A DNA stretch of 64,000 nt from Clarkia xantiana subsp. parviflora. Lineage: Eukaryota > Streptophyta > Magnoliopsida > Myrtales > Onagraceae. Under the pieces are notes generated by a model. That model was given only the letters and a program-made list of their open reading frames with translations, was not told where the DNA came from and did no database searches. The stretch spans positions 27,239,756 to 27,303,755 of the forward strand of contig JAPTYO010000009.1 of NCBI GenBank assembly GCA_036873135.1, written 5' to 3'. Positions 1 to 11,515 of the stretch are shown here, in pieces. The translations under genes and the position numbers were made by a program. Within the stretch, counting starts at the first letter, position 1; the number at the start of each line of letters is the position of its first letter.

Positions 1-266
1 CTAAAGTTAACTAAAAGTGTTGTAAGGTAGAACATCAGTACCATACTGATAATGAAGAAAGCAACACTGGATCATAAATAACATACTCCAAAGTCTTCAA
101 TATTATATGTGGAAATTTGGAAGTTAAAAGGCAAAAGGCAAAAAGACAAATAAAGTTCTGTTGATCCAAATAAGACGCACAGAGACAGAGTGCACTACAC
201 TGATGTTTTGCCATTACACCACGTACTAAAAAGACAAAAGACTAGACCAAGTGGGGAAAAAAATAC

Positions 267-2261
267 CGGGTGTTTGTCGAGAATAGACATAAGGGCAGAA
301 TGATCTCTCACAGAACGCTCAATCTTGGCATCACTATCTGCTGCTTGCTTCAAGTTACCAGCGAATCTATTTAGTCTGTCTTGTAGATTTTTCGTCAAAG
401 TACTGGATTGAGGTCTAGTCCAACGTGTTCCAAATTGGGTCCTGAACTGTGCATCCTCTCTTGCTTCCTTCTGCAGAAGCTCTTCAGTCTGAACCAGAAG
501 TTCCTGGTTAACTCGCCTCAGATCCAGAAGCTGCTGCAACTCAGCTTCTAGACCAGCAGGGCCTCCACTAATCTGCACTGCCTCAATATCCTCTTTTAGG
601 TCAGTCGGGAGACTAAAATTTCCTTCCAGTGCTAGTAAACTGTCAGGCAAGTCCATCTCCTTGAGCCTAACTCGAGCTAGTTCACTCCCTTGCTGTAACT
701 TTTCAGCTTGGGTTCGGATAATATCATCAACCATTTCAGTGTACCTAGAAAGTGCTTTTGCACTGCTGTCAGGGACTAGACTTGCAAACAATTTTTCCTT
801 GCTCGCATCCAGTGCATCATTCATGGCCAAGGGCTTCACCATAGAAATCGCAGGAAGAGGAGCTAAAGCACTTGGAGCAGGAACCCTCATAAGGTACACA
901 CGGTCATTCTCTTTCATAGCCCTTTCTAAATTACGATTCATATTAGTCTCGAGTTTGTTCAGAGCATCTAGAAGCTGAGCTGGAGCCCCTTTGGAGGATT
1001 TCTTGGCCTCAGATAGAGCATTAATCCCACTCTTCAGCCTTGCAATTTCTTCTGCAATCTCCTCTGACTCATGCAGTTCTAGACTGCACCGATAACAGGC
1101 TTCTGCATAAAACAAAGCCGCCTTTAGCTGTACATGAGCTATCCATCCCTTGTCGAAGTGCTGGTTCAGAGGAGCAACGATAAGTGCTGCTAGAGCTTCC
1201 TCATAGTACAATCCGACCTGTATTTCATTAAAAAAGAATATACATAAATTCATCTTCAGTCATTTGATCACAATTCTACATACAGATAAACTACTTCCCT
1301 CGGGAAATTCAATCAGTCTATTTTAACAGCCTAAGCACCAAGAAGAGCCCCGATCATCTCTTTCAGTACAAAGATCATGGCACCTATCAGTGAAGGTCTG
1401 AAAATCAGATCTGAACTTGTTTACAGTCCACTAGCTCTCTTGACTTGGGCATATAGTAATTAACTAGGCATCCAATCTTCAAACTAATCAAATTGATCAC
1501 TTCCAAACAATGTACGCAATTCGTAAGCAAAACGTCCTTATATAGCTTTATAATTGCGTTGAAGGCACTATTTCACGAACCTGCCTAGAAATCTTGGCAC
1601 AGACCCCTGGTGTACTACCCTTTGCAATAGTGTTCTCAAAGACGCACTCCTGCGCCTGAGCAAGCATTAATCGCTCAAGCATTCCAGCACATTCAACTGA
1701 CACGTCGACAGTCGCCGATGCCGCTATGGAAGCTTTGGTAGCCGCGTTGTCCCTCAGGTACGCAAATGCTCCGGCTGCCCCTTTAAAAGCCTGCACAGCC
1801 TGTCGCCGACCATCCACAGTTGACCGATCACAGCCCAACCCGATCTGACTGAAAACGGCGCCTAGATTGAATAACACAGCTGCCTTCTCGAGGTGAATGT
1901 TCTGCTGCGAGGCCTTCTGCTTCTGCTTAAACGCGTCAAACCAGGTGAAAGAGACGCCGCTGACGTGGTCCCGGTCGGGGGAGATGGGGAAGCGCGTCTC
2001 GATCAGGCACAGGGCGCGGAAGTAGGACTGGAGAAGGTCGCGGCGGGCGGTGGGGGAGGGTTGCTTGGATTGGTTCTCGACGTCGGAACGGAGCTGATTT
2101 AGGGTTTGGAGGTCGTCCTCAAGATTCTGGGCCTCGCGCTCAGAGTAGGTGATGGAGATGTAGTGGCGCAAGGGACGGTAGAAGTCGAGGGAGTTGGTCT
2201 TCTTCTCGAAGATAGCGAGCATGATGTTAGTGGTGGAGGAGGAAGCAGACGGAGCTGCCAT
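267..2261 (-). CDS. ALIX: ALIX/BRO1-domain vacuolar sorting protein, 5' part (two exons; gene runs off the left edge)
   Basis: Exon 1 is 2261-1581 (227 codons) and exon 2 is 1217-267 (317 codons), both phase 0. Donors (CAG|GTTCGT at 1581, CCG|GTATTT at 267) and the acceptor (ATACAG|GTC at 1217) are visible. The protein opens with the BRO1 domain (about residue 12 on, motif LAIFEKKT-like, then YSEREAQNLEDDL) and continues into the V-shaped coiled domain (ALSRYTEMVDDIIRTQAEKL, then QFGTRWTRPQSS). Plant ALIX proteins are about 850 residues with a Pro-rich tail, so the last third lies left of position 1; bases 1-266 are intron. ALIX binds ESCRT-III/SNF7 and helps deliver ubiquitinated cargo and transporters to the vacuole. 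An in-frame upstream extension to 2423 exists, but the ATG at 2261 matches the family start. Known of the family; alignment is from memory. Confidence 0.93.
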
Positions 2262-2602
2262 GGCGATCGATCTGATCAAAGATACAGTACAGAGAGGAAG
2301 GAGACTCTTTGAGCGGGGAGACTCTCTGGTGGGGTTGTGAATTAAAACTGAAGAGAGAGGATTTGTTGGCAATAACACAATAAGGAGAAATTCTTCAATA
2401 CCACGCATCCACCACGTGGCCAATACGTGGTGGACCTCCGGCCAATCAAATTAAAACAAGTGGCTACGTTTCTGTTACTTTATGACAGGTGTCAAAACTC
2501 CTTGTTGGGCTGTTTCTCTTGTTCGCTAAGGAAACCGAAGTAACTGACACCACCCCCCATTGCGCCTAGGACACATATCGTCTAGAACTAGATACTATGG
2601 AT
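2262..2602. other. ALIX upstream region between gene start and hAT element
   Basis: This short region should hold the ALIX promoter and 5' UTR on the minus strand. I see pyrimidine-rich tracts on the minus strand just upstream of the ATG but no clear TATA box. The 8-bp target duplication of the hAT element (CTATGGAT, 2595-2602) ends it, so the transposon sits about 340 bp upstream of the ATG. Confidence 0.5.
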
Positions 2603-3637
2603 CAGTGTTATCAGAACCGGACCGGACTGGCGGTCCGACCGGGTTCGGACCGGAACCAGTGCCTCTTACGGTCCGGTTCGAGGATTTCCGGACAATGTAA
2701 GCGAATCCGGTTTGATAACCGGTTTTTTGAAGAACCGGCCGGTTCTGATCGAACCGTCCGGTTCGCCGGTTCGCACTTTATGGGGAAAAAAAGTTTTTAG
2801 GGTTACCTGTTAAAGCTACTTAGCCGCAAAGAAGTCTGAAGCCAAGCTTTGAGGAAGAGAACAAAAGAAGTCTGAACTTAAGCAGCAGCCACCGCGCCAC
2901 CGCAGCTCTCCACCGACCACCGCGCCGCAACTGCCATCTCCACGGACCGATCTCATCTGTAGAACCCAGCAGATCTGAAAATCCCAGCAGATCTGAGTGC
3001 CGGAATTTGCTCTGAAAAACCCAGCAGATCTGAAGCTACCTACATGTCTTCTTCTCCGGTGAGAAAGCTTGTTGCTTCGTATTTCGATTCCTCTAGTGCA
3101 GTGATGAATTCGAGATCGACTGCCATGGCGAATCGTAGTCAAAGTTTCATCGATCGTGGCGTTTCTTCTCCGGTCAGACACTCGAGTCTTGAATCTTGAT
3201 CGTGGGGATCGCCGGATGGGATACTGGACTGTGGTGCTTAGGGAGATGCGATGAATAAGTAAGAAGTTGAATCAATCTAGTACCTGCATATAACATTTAC
3301 TTTCCTCCAGTCTTTTTTTTTTTTGCCAATCCTTTCCTCCAGATTGATAGAATACAAATATGCCTACTGTTAATTAGGGCCGAGCTCACCCCTACTGTTA
3401 ATAGATGAAATTGGTAATTCTTTGGCCAAAATATGGAATTGGTATTAGCTTGTTCAGGAGTAAAGTGGCTCGAACATGCTGTTAGTTAAGCTTGGGAGAG
3501 GGAACAGAATGAATGGGCAATTTTTGGGTCGTTTTGAGCTCAGACCAGTCCGACCGGGTTCGAACCGGGTCGGACCGGACGAACCGGGAACCGGCACCTC
3601 TTCCGGTTCGATCCCCGGTCCGGTTCTGATAACACTG
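2603..3637. mobile_element. Complete non-autonomous hAT-type DNA transposon, 1035 bp
   Basis: The left end (CAGTGTTATCAGAACCGGAC from 2603) is repeated as an exact inverted copy at the right end (ending 3637), with 23 bp of perfect inverted repeat. It is flanked by a perfect 8-bp direct repeat CTATGGAT at 2595-2602 and 3638-3645. An 8-bp duplication and a CAGTG-type terminus are hallmarks of hAT elements. Both ends carry dense CCGGTTCGG-type subterminal motifs (2610-2780 and 3530-3630), the usual transposase-binding arrangement. No transposase is encoded; the middle has a GC-rich stretch with three copies of CCCAGCAGATCTGA (about 2968-3035), which looks like captured sequence. Element identity is seen; family is inferred. 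Confidence 0.88.
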
Positions 3638-3736
3638 CTATGGATATTATAATCTAACGACGTGATTCGGAGAAGTGTTGAACTGCCCTCCATTTTCTAC
3701 CAAAATTAGGATTGTCTATTTAAAAAATATATTTAC

Positions 3737-3920
3737 TGTTATGAATATATTATACGGATGTTCAATATTATGGGTATATATCATCTTTCTTATTTAGACA
3801 TTCCTTATATTGATTTTACTTCTTCTCCAAGTCTATGTAATCCCTATATAAGGGCCCATTATGTGTAATAATAAGACATTCTCAAGTTCACTCTTCTATT
3901 ACCTATCTACTTTCGTAACA
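3737..3920 (+). repeat. 5' LTR of copia E
   Basis: This 184-bp repeat begins TG and ends CA, with a TATA-like CCCTATATAAGGG block near 3842 that is the likely U3/R promoter. The sequence after it (ACGTTATCGGCGCGAA-like, from 3919) resembles the primer-binding region seen after this type of short copia LTR. Confidence 0.85.
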
Positions 3921-6900
3921 CGTTATCGGCGCGAATTGCTCAAATTTTTTTTCCAACCCTTATCGTAATATTATACGAAAGTATAGAGACTGCCACCATG
4001 ATATAAATTTATCACGACAAAAGCTCGAACAACAATGGTGGAAGTGGGATAGTGGCACAAACTAATCTTTTGAGAATCCATCAACCGATTTATCAGAACC
4101 ACCAACGATTCATTGGAGTTTGAATCGATCTGATTGTGTTGCATTGAAAGGGAGGTTATTACTTCTTTATTTACTTACGTATTTTGACTATTTAATAATT
4201 CATATTCTAATTATTATAATTATTGTGTGTCAGGAATTTAATGTTTAGTTGAATATGTACGAGTTAAGAAAGGATTCGAGATCGATGTGTTGACACAACA
4301 GACTACTTAAACAAAACTCCGACGAAGCAAGTCGTATTCAATCTTACAGTACATGACAGATGACACACATAATTGATCGAGGTATGATTCCGACTCCACA
4401 AGTTAGCAAAGAAAACTAACTCGGATTTGGTTAAGTTTAGTTACACTGTTATTCACATCTTGATATGAATCGTTGAAAAAGTAAAATCAGTTCATAGATG
4501 ATTCGTTATGGAAATCGCTTAGACTAGCTTGTCAATATAATCGATGTTAAATTTGAATACTTGTTGCCTAAACGATGGCCTATATATATTTATATGATAA
4601 TAATAATTGAAAACCGCTATGAAATTGCTTAGGGGATAATTATTCTAATCTGTAATGACAAATTATGATTTTCGGTGATAAATCTCTATTTTCCTTATTG
4701 ACTATGAAAAGTCTTATTTTCTATAGTTATAGTTTATGTACAACTGCTAGCTAGTAACAAGTTCTGGTTATGTTGTTTATATGAATTGGTTAAATATCTT
4801 ATATGATAATTTTTTTTTACGAATAAATTGCTGAATAAATAACTTATGTCGAAAATAAAGGATGTTAATACACGATATCACGTCGGTAATTTTTTTTTTT
4901 GTAGTATTTATATATTGAATACACATAAATGTAAAAAATTAATTCATACATAAAGTTATATGTATTGATATTGCTCCACTCCCTAAAGCGAGTGTAGAGG
5001 CAAATATTATGCTCCCTGAAGTAAGCGTCATAAGTTATGATTATAACGAGGATATACTCCACTCCCTGAAGCAAGTGTTGTAGATTATGATTATAACGAT
5101 GAAAGCATCCACTCCCTGAAGTGAGTGATATAATTTATAATGACCTTTTAAGAGTATAAATACAAATATGTTATAATCATCATGGTCATAGAAACAGTTG
5201 ATTTTGATTTTGAAATAGATAAAATTGTTAGCATCGTCATGATATCGATAAAGAAAGATGATGCATCTTACAAATAAAGAATGCAAAATCCAATTGATTT
5301 GGAAGAATGATAATTTTGAGAAGCGCGATGACGCTAACAAAAATTTAATTATATGATGAAGCGAGAAATTTATTCATATGAAGTGCGACGACACTAGGCA
5401 AAGATTAGCCTCAAATGGAAAAAAAAAAAAAAAGTCATTGCATATATTATTATTAAATATGAGATATTACGATTAAGAAAAATGCATTCTTTATAAATGA
5501 CGGATCCTGAAGATCCGATATTACGATTTTGAAGATCAATAATTATGAATTTATAGTTCCCTTAATTTTTATATTTATATTTACATTTTTGCACTTTATT
5601 TACATAAACTGTTATTTTTTTTATTGCATTACATTTACATTTATATTTTTATTTCTTGCACTGCATTATATTTATTATATACATATATTATTACGTTTAT
5701 TGCATTTATTGCATTTTATTATAAAATGATCCAGAAGATCATGAGTTATTCAAAAGCTCAAAAAATTGATAATTTTAGGATCCGGAAGATCCTAAAATGT
5801 ATGAAAAAATAGGATCTGAAACATTGTATTTGTGAATGAAAGATCGTCTTGTATAAGAATGAATCATGTATATCATGAATTATTATAAATAAGGATCTGG
5901 AGATCCTAAGAGATCATGAGTCTTGAATAAATGATCATGAAGATCCTAGAAGAAATATGTCTCTTGCAGATAATGAAAAAAATTTCAGGTAAACCAGAAG
6001 TTTACCGCCAATATTGGCACGATTGATTATATATTCGGTAAACCAGAAGTTTACTGATTCATATAGAGGTAAACCCGAAGTTTTACCCATATAATATGAT
6101 ATTTGGCGTGAGCGGTTACAGACCATCCCAGATCACTTACGATGCGCAAGAAATTATTTGGAATAACCTGAAGATTCTCCATAAATCATTATGATAATTG
6201 CTCTCAAAGGAAAATTCATTATGTGATCAACATCAACCGAGTTCGATCGGGATGAAATCCCCTTATTTATGGAAATTATAAAAGGTGAATATGGGCCCGT
6301 TCACCTGCCATGTGGACCAATATATTATTTTGAAAGATGCTTCTACAATATGGCCACATGTGCGTTGATTATGAATTTGCAAGAACAAATTTCAGATTAT
6401 GCAATAAAGAATGATGATGATATTGAAAGTTGATATTTACTACAAGATTCAGACGATTATATGTCTAGATTTGCAGTTTAGCATGAAAGTTACAAAGATC
6501 CTCCAATTAAATAGCTAAACTGCCACCAAATAGAGCAAATTGAGTGTAAATGCATGTTATTATGCAAGCAGCAGTATAATTGCGCATCAATCAAATTTTA
6601 AATGACAGTTCTCCCAATTACAAAAACTTTTAGTCAAGAGACTAATTCCCCATTTATGAACTTTATAAAGTGCGATATATATTTGAATTGCTCCACCGCA
6701 ACGCACTAAGATGGGTCTGGAATGTTGGGAAAAATATGTTGGATACAAACAATTTATTGGGAACAATGAATTATATATATTTAAAGCAAGAATTGCTGAT
6801 TTTTATTGATGAACAACTTTTTCCAACACTAGGAGGAGAAAAGAAGTAGCTGGTAGAAAAGAGATTGACTGAAAAAAATTGTTATTATCTCATTTAGATC

Positions 6901-8249
6901 CTCGCACAACGATAATATGAACCTGAAGTTCAAAGAGATAAACATTTTCAAATACTGCCAATAAGTGACTTTATGGGACCCAGAAAGTCATAAGTCAAGT
7001 AACAGCTGCAAATGCTCCAATTTAAAATGTCCCGCTAGGACAAATTATAATGAAAAATAACTCACGCCTGAAGCGTGTGATAATGGTTCCAAAGCAATTT
7101 TATTGATAAAAGAATGGAGCATATAAAGAAAATAAGTAAATATGGTCTTATTATGGAGGTGATTTCCCAAAATAAGTAAAGACGTAACTAATTATGAAAC
7201 CCCGGAAGTGGTTCAGGTACCTGAAAATAATTGTAATAAAGAGATCTCAATGAGTTATGTCATTAACGGGAAGTGATGGAACCGTAAAATATAAAGTTGT
7301 CGACAACAGTTTTGAATATTATTCACGAGTGAAATCATAAAACTAGACGAGGATCTTGAGCTCAATATGTCAAATAATCATTATGATTAGCCAAAGTTTA
7401 AAAAGACGCAAGTATTAACATGAAAAATGCAGAAGTTGGAAGCCAGTGGATACAAATTATTTCCCGCATAAATAAATTGTGTCGTAAGATATATACGCAC
7501 AACCTGTGGTACAAATGTTATATGCAAAATCCTGGCAATTATTATATGGATCATTTAGTGGAGCAATCACCTTCAAATATATTATTACGTTGGCAGTACA
7601 TAAAAAGTTTTGAATGCGTCCCACATATGAATTATTTATAGCCTTTTTAGGTGGCTAATTTGATAGCAAAATTAAAGTGAAAATCCTAGAAGGTTTGAAA
7701 ATGCTAGCATGAATTTTTTTTTTCCAAGAATGTTGGATAATAAAGATATTGTACCATTTAAAATAATACATGCGGATTATGTTATATTCTCCACAATGTA
7801 TAGCTCATTTGAGCTAAGATATATTAGATGATAATATGCGAATCAAGAAAACTGATATTTTGATAAGTTGAATTGATCACGCTATAGCCGAAAGGGGCAT
7901 CGCGTGAGGGGGAGAATTTAAAGATATTGAAACTCGTGAAGAGTTTGTAAATACAATCAGTTTATTGATGATGTTAAATTCAGACAAAATATATTGAAAG
8001 GACAAAGGTTTGGCTCGGCCTGAAGATCGAGTACTTAAGAGATTGACAATAATATTGTCTTATCAAAAAAAAAATGTCTTAAAGTTATTTTGCATAGATA
8101 AACACATCTATTGAGTACCTTAATGATTGTAAGAATTCCACGAGTTTAATATCATGATGAATCAAGACCTAAATTAATTTGCTATACAAATGTAAGTTAT
8201 TACATGGAAGTGCACAATTTTCAAATGTAGCATTATATTGTATATATAT

Positions 8250-8480
8250 ATGAAGATAATGCAGGTTATATAGCTCGAGTTGAAGATTGTTATATCAAAT
8301 GAGACATACAAAACACATTCGCCTCAAGTTATTCTTCATCCAACGAATTTGTTCATATGACTATCTAGCGGATCTTTTCAAGGAGGCTTTATCGACTGCG
8401 ACATCTGGAATATTGGCGAACATGATTGGATTGCGTCGACTTAATGAAATTACGTGATGTCAACATCAGGGGGAGAATCT
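8250..8480 (+). pseudogene. Copia RNase H C-terminal relic
   Basis: Translation with frame changes gives DNAGYIARVED, then a stretch like ADLF(T)KALSTAT, then HMIGLRRLNEI-like text, matching the copia RNase H tail (DNAACIAQ ... DLFTKALP ... GMRRL). It is followed by the typical CATCAGGGGGAG tail before the 3' LTR. Stops and frameshifts make it non-functional. Recognition rests on the conserved copia pattern, known to me rather than searched. Confidence 0.7.
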
Positions 8481-8590
8481 ACACCGCTGGCCGCTGCACT
8501 CTTTTTCCCTTAACCAAGGTTTTGTCCCATCGGGTTTTCCTGGTAAGGTTTTAACGCGGCACAATTCCCTCATGAACATCCAAGGGGGAG

Positions 8591-8774
8591 TGTTATGAAT
8601 ATATTATATGGATGTTCAATATTATGTGTATATATCATCTTCCTAATTTAGACCTTCCTTATATTGATTTTACTTCTTCTCCAAGTCTATGTAATCCCTA
8701 TATAAGGGCCCCTTATGTGTAATAATAAGACATCCTCAAGTTCCTTCTTCTATTACCTCTCTACTTTCGTAACA
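8591..8774 (+). repeat. 3' LTR of copia E
   Basis: Direct copy of the 5' LTR at 3737-3920, same length, about 5% different by eye, immediately preceded by the polypurine tract. Confidence 0.85.
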
Positions 8775-9364
8775 TGTACTACTTATCTGCATTAGTTTTT
8801 TATCGGGTTTTTCTAGCATGTTTGTTTGTGCTAGTTTTATTAATAGACTTAATTGTAACATTTAAAAAAATATAAATAAAAAACTTTAAAAGTGTGATTA
8901 CTTTTAAACTACATTTAGTATTTGTATTAAATATTAAATAATATCAATTTCCCACTAGGATTGACTTAAGGAATGACAATGGGTGCGAGTTTTACTCACA
9001 TGGGTAAACCGTACTATATTTGAGTGTAAACACTCGATTTTGAACCGGGCGTAACGTCAACAGCCCCGTCTGAAATACACAACATGCTCTCTACGGGGCA
9101 AATGCATGCACAAAACACAAAGCGTAATCGACACAAGGGTCAAAACCCCACGTCCGAAATACAAAAACATGCTCACTACCGGAGGCAACTATATACATAT
9201 ACAACTTCATGATTACATGTTGTAAAAATCTTTGGCCGGGTCCTCGTCAGGTCCACATGCAGACGTAAAGGGGGAGGGTCAGGTGGTAAGGGCTAATGAA
9301 ACACATAAGCAAGGAACCTTCTGCTATCTCTTTGTTGTTTTCTTACATGAGGTTAAATTGGTGG
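8775..9364. other. Intergenic stretch with no gene seen
   Basis: AT-rich start, then a segment (9060-9190) where the phrase 'gtc(c/t)gaaatac..aacatgctc' occurs twice about 80 bp apart. The part near 8840-8900 (acttaattgtaacat ... actttaaaag) resembles the repeat family at 14062-14500. No coding or RNA gene is recognisable. Confidence 0.4.
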
Positions 9365-10091
9365 TGTTGGGATCAAGTTGACGTGGCCCGCAGCTCCTGG
9401 TAGTGGTCTCGCCTTTGATTAATTCTTCTAGGTGTCTATATCGACATCGCTGGGTGCTTAGTTTCCTTTTGAGTATTAGGTAGGTGAGATCCTGAAAATG
9501 GGGTGGGGATTTGCCCCTGATTCCACTCTGAAGCTTAAGTAAAAAATGGAATATGAGAGAATATTGTAAAAGTATATGATATAATGTAATTAAGTAATTA
9601 AAGTGTTCCCCTATTTATAGAAAAAATGTACCGAATTTAAAAGGCGGCTACCCACTTGGGAGGGTTTCTGTCCGGAGTCGGTAGAAGCAGGTGACAAGCA
9701 GGTCGCCACCTCACATTCCTTAAGATGAATGTTTCTTCATGGCGGCTGAAGTAGGTGACAAGCAGGTCGCCACCTCACCATTCCTTAAGAGGAAGGTTTC
9801 ATCATGGCGGAAAAAGTAAGTCGCCACATGTCCCTTCCTTAGGAGAAAGGGTTTCCTCATAGTACTAGGCTGCCGACTCGACTCAAACCTTAAGATGGAG
9901 AGTCTTTGAGTGGACTTGTCGTCATTCTTCGGGCGTTTATCTTAGTCGTCGACATCCTTTTATATCGGTGTCGACCATTTGTCTTTATCTTCTTATTTGG
10001 AACGTAAGTAGTCATCGACTTATCTTTAGGAGTCTCGACTCAGACGTTCTCGACTTCCTGTTAGCTTATCCCAAATAATCGTAGCCCAACA
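9365..10091 (-). repeat. LTR of a Tat-type Ty3/gypsy element, minus orientation (3' LTR)
   Basis: Begins TGTTGGGATCAAG (9365) and ends CCCAACA (10091). On the minus strand it aligns over its whole length with the forward LTR at 10749-11479: both share the 'gcaggtcgccacctcacatt' block in complementary form, a TATAAATAGGGGAACACTTT-type promoter and the 'GGAGTGGAATCAGGGGC' segment. A purine tract (GTCTCGGGGGCAAG on the minus strand) abuts its U3 end at 10092, so this is the 3' LTR of an element that extended to the right. Internal short repeats of the 'aaggaagggacaggtggcgacctg' type occur three times. Confidence 0.8.
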
Positions 10092-10389
10092 CTTGCCCCC
10101 GAGACTTGAGTCGTCGACTTCATTATGAAGAAGAGGTCTTAAGTCGAGCATCGTTTATGAGGTTCTCTGGCCGGATTCATTTGTTTGTCGGGTTGTAACA
10201 TGGGGTCTTTTGTGGCCTTGTTGAGTCGAGATTTAGGCCTCTTAGTCGAGGCGTTGATCCGTGTTTTTCACGTTTTGACCGTTGGGGGGATTCAAGGGAT
10301 CTCAAAGGTTGTTCATGTATCTTCAACAGTTATTCTCACATTTACTGCACCAATGAGATGCATTTGGCAATAGCTTCTTCTGGAATAGT

Positions 10390-10700
10390 CTCAGTTCTTA
10401 TCTAGTATAAATAACAGAGTTTTACTTCTGTAATTTCTCACTTCTTCCTTTGGTTTTTGCTCTCTTTACCTTGTATCTCAAGTTTTGAGCTTCAAGAGTA
10501 AAGAGTACCCATGGCTGCCAATTCGCCTTCAGGTATTTGTAATTATCTCTTTGAGTTTTATTTCTCAGCTTTCGTTAATCTTTGGCGATCTTTGTTTCAT
10601 AATGAGACTTCTTTTCATAATTTATCAAGATGATACTTCGAACTCATCGTCGATCCACGATCGGGTCTTTCTCTTCTGTTACTTTGTGTAAGGAGGTTAA
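10390..10700 (+). pseudogene. Start of an antisense gene inside the 3' region of the minus-strand Tat element (truncated)
   Basis: Reading opposite to its host element there is a TATA box (AGTATAAATAAC near 10399), a pyrimidine-rich leader, and an ATG at 10511 giving MAANSPS, followed by a consensus donor (CAG|GTATTT at 10533). A plausible acceptor (TATCAAG at 10629) leads to DDTSNSSSIHDRVFLFCYFV and a stop at 10691. Grande/Retand-like Tat elements are known to carry an antisense open reading frame between pol and the 3' LTR; position and orientation fit. The gene is cut off by the second Tat LTR at 10749. Function unknown; the splice is inferred. Confidence 0.45.
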
Positions 10701-10748
10701 AGATGGGGCGACCATCCAAGCTTCAATTGATGTAGATGTCATGCCTTC

Positions 10749-11479
10749 TGTTGGGTTACGATCTTCAGAATGGACCAGCATGTACAAGTCGAGAGCATAT
10801 AAGTTGAGACCCCCAAAAAAAGTCGACGACTAATCACGTTCAGAATGTCAAAATAAGGAAATATGGTCGACACCAAATATTGGGAAGGTCGACATTCAAG
10901 GTCTTCAAAGACCGATGACCAGTCAATCTCCAAACTCACCCTCTTAAGTCAAGAGTCGAGTTGACATCCAAGTATTATTGAAGAAACCTTCCTCTTAAGG
11001 AAAGGACAACTGGCAACCTGACTTGCCGCCTTAGAGGAAACCCTTCCTCTTAAGGAAGGGACAGGTGGCGACCTGCTTCCACCGACAGAAGGAAACATTC
11101 CTAGCTAAGGAAATGTGAGGTGGCGACCTGCTTGTCACCTGCTGACACCGACTCTGGACAGAAAACCTCCCAAGAGGGTAGCCGCCATTTAAATTCGGTA
11201 CATTTCCCCTATAAATAGGGGAACACTTTCATTATTTATAAATACTTACTTACATTCAGATACTTCTTAAAGTACTCTCATATATTCCATTACTGACTTA
11301 AGCTTCGGAGTGGAATCAGGGGCCATCCCCACCCCTTTTTCAGGTCCTCGCCTTTCACAAAGCACCTAAAGGAAACTTAGTCACCCCGAGGTCGACACAG
11401 ACACCTCAAGGAGCTAACCCCAGACGAGATTTCGAAGTCCATTACCAGAAGTTCAAGCCACGTCATTTTGATCCCAACA
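10749..11479 (+). repeat. 5' LTR of the forward Tat element
   Basis: TG...CA termini (TGTTGGGTTACG to GATCCCAACA). Contains a TATA region CCTATAAATAGGGG near 11210 that probably sets the transcript start, and the same internal short repeats (AAGGAAGGGACAGGTGGCGA type) as its inverted partner. The PBS starts immediately after it. Confidence 0.82.
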
Positions 11480-11498
11480 TTTGGCGCCGTCTGTGGGG
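11480..11498 (+). promoter_or_regulatory. Tat element primer-binding site
   Basis: TTTGGCGCCGTCTGTGGGG directly follows the LTR; TGGCGCCGTCTGTGGG is a common primer-binding sequence of plant Ty3/gypsy elements of the Tat/Athila group. Confidence 0.75.
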
Positions 11499-11515
11499 AC
11501 TCTGATAAAAAAGTC

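Larger units (their letters stand above)
3737..8774 (+). mobile_element. Old Ty1/copia LTR retrotransposon E, about 5.0 kb, decayed
   Basis: Two 184-bp direct repeats (3737-3920 and 8591-8774) start TGTTATGAAT and end CGTAACA, differing at about ten sites by eye. A polypurine tract (CAAGGGGGAG, 8581-8590) lies directly before the right copy, fixing plus orientation. Flanks TTTAC (3732-3736) and TGTAC (8775-8779) look like a target duplication with one mismatch. Coding sequence is almost erased; only an RNase H tail is recognisable near 8250-8480. The internal part holds many tiny perfect hairpins (see findings). Confidence 0.85.

Noticed and set aside
661..978. Plus-strand open reading inside ALIX exon 2
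   Set aside because: It is antisense to a conserved coding exon and has no family character.
2816..3181. 121-codon minus-strand reading inside the hAT element
   Set aside because: Arg/Ser-rich text from GC-rich repeats; no transposase motif.
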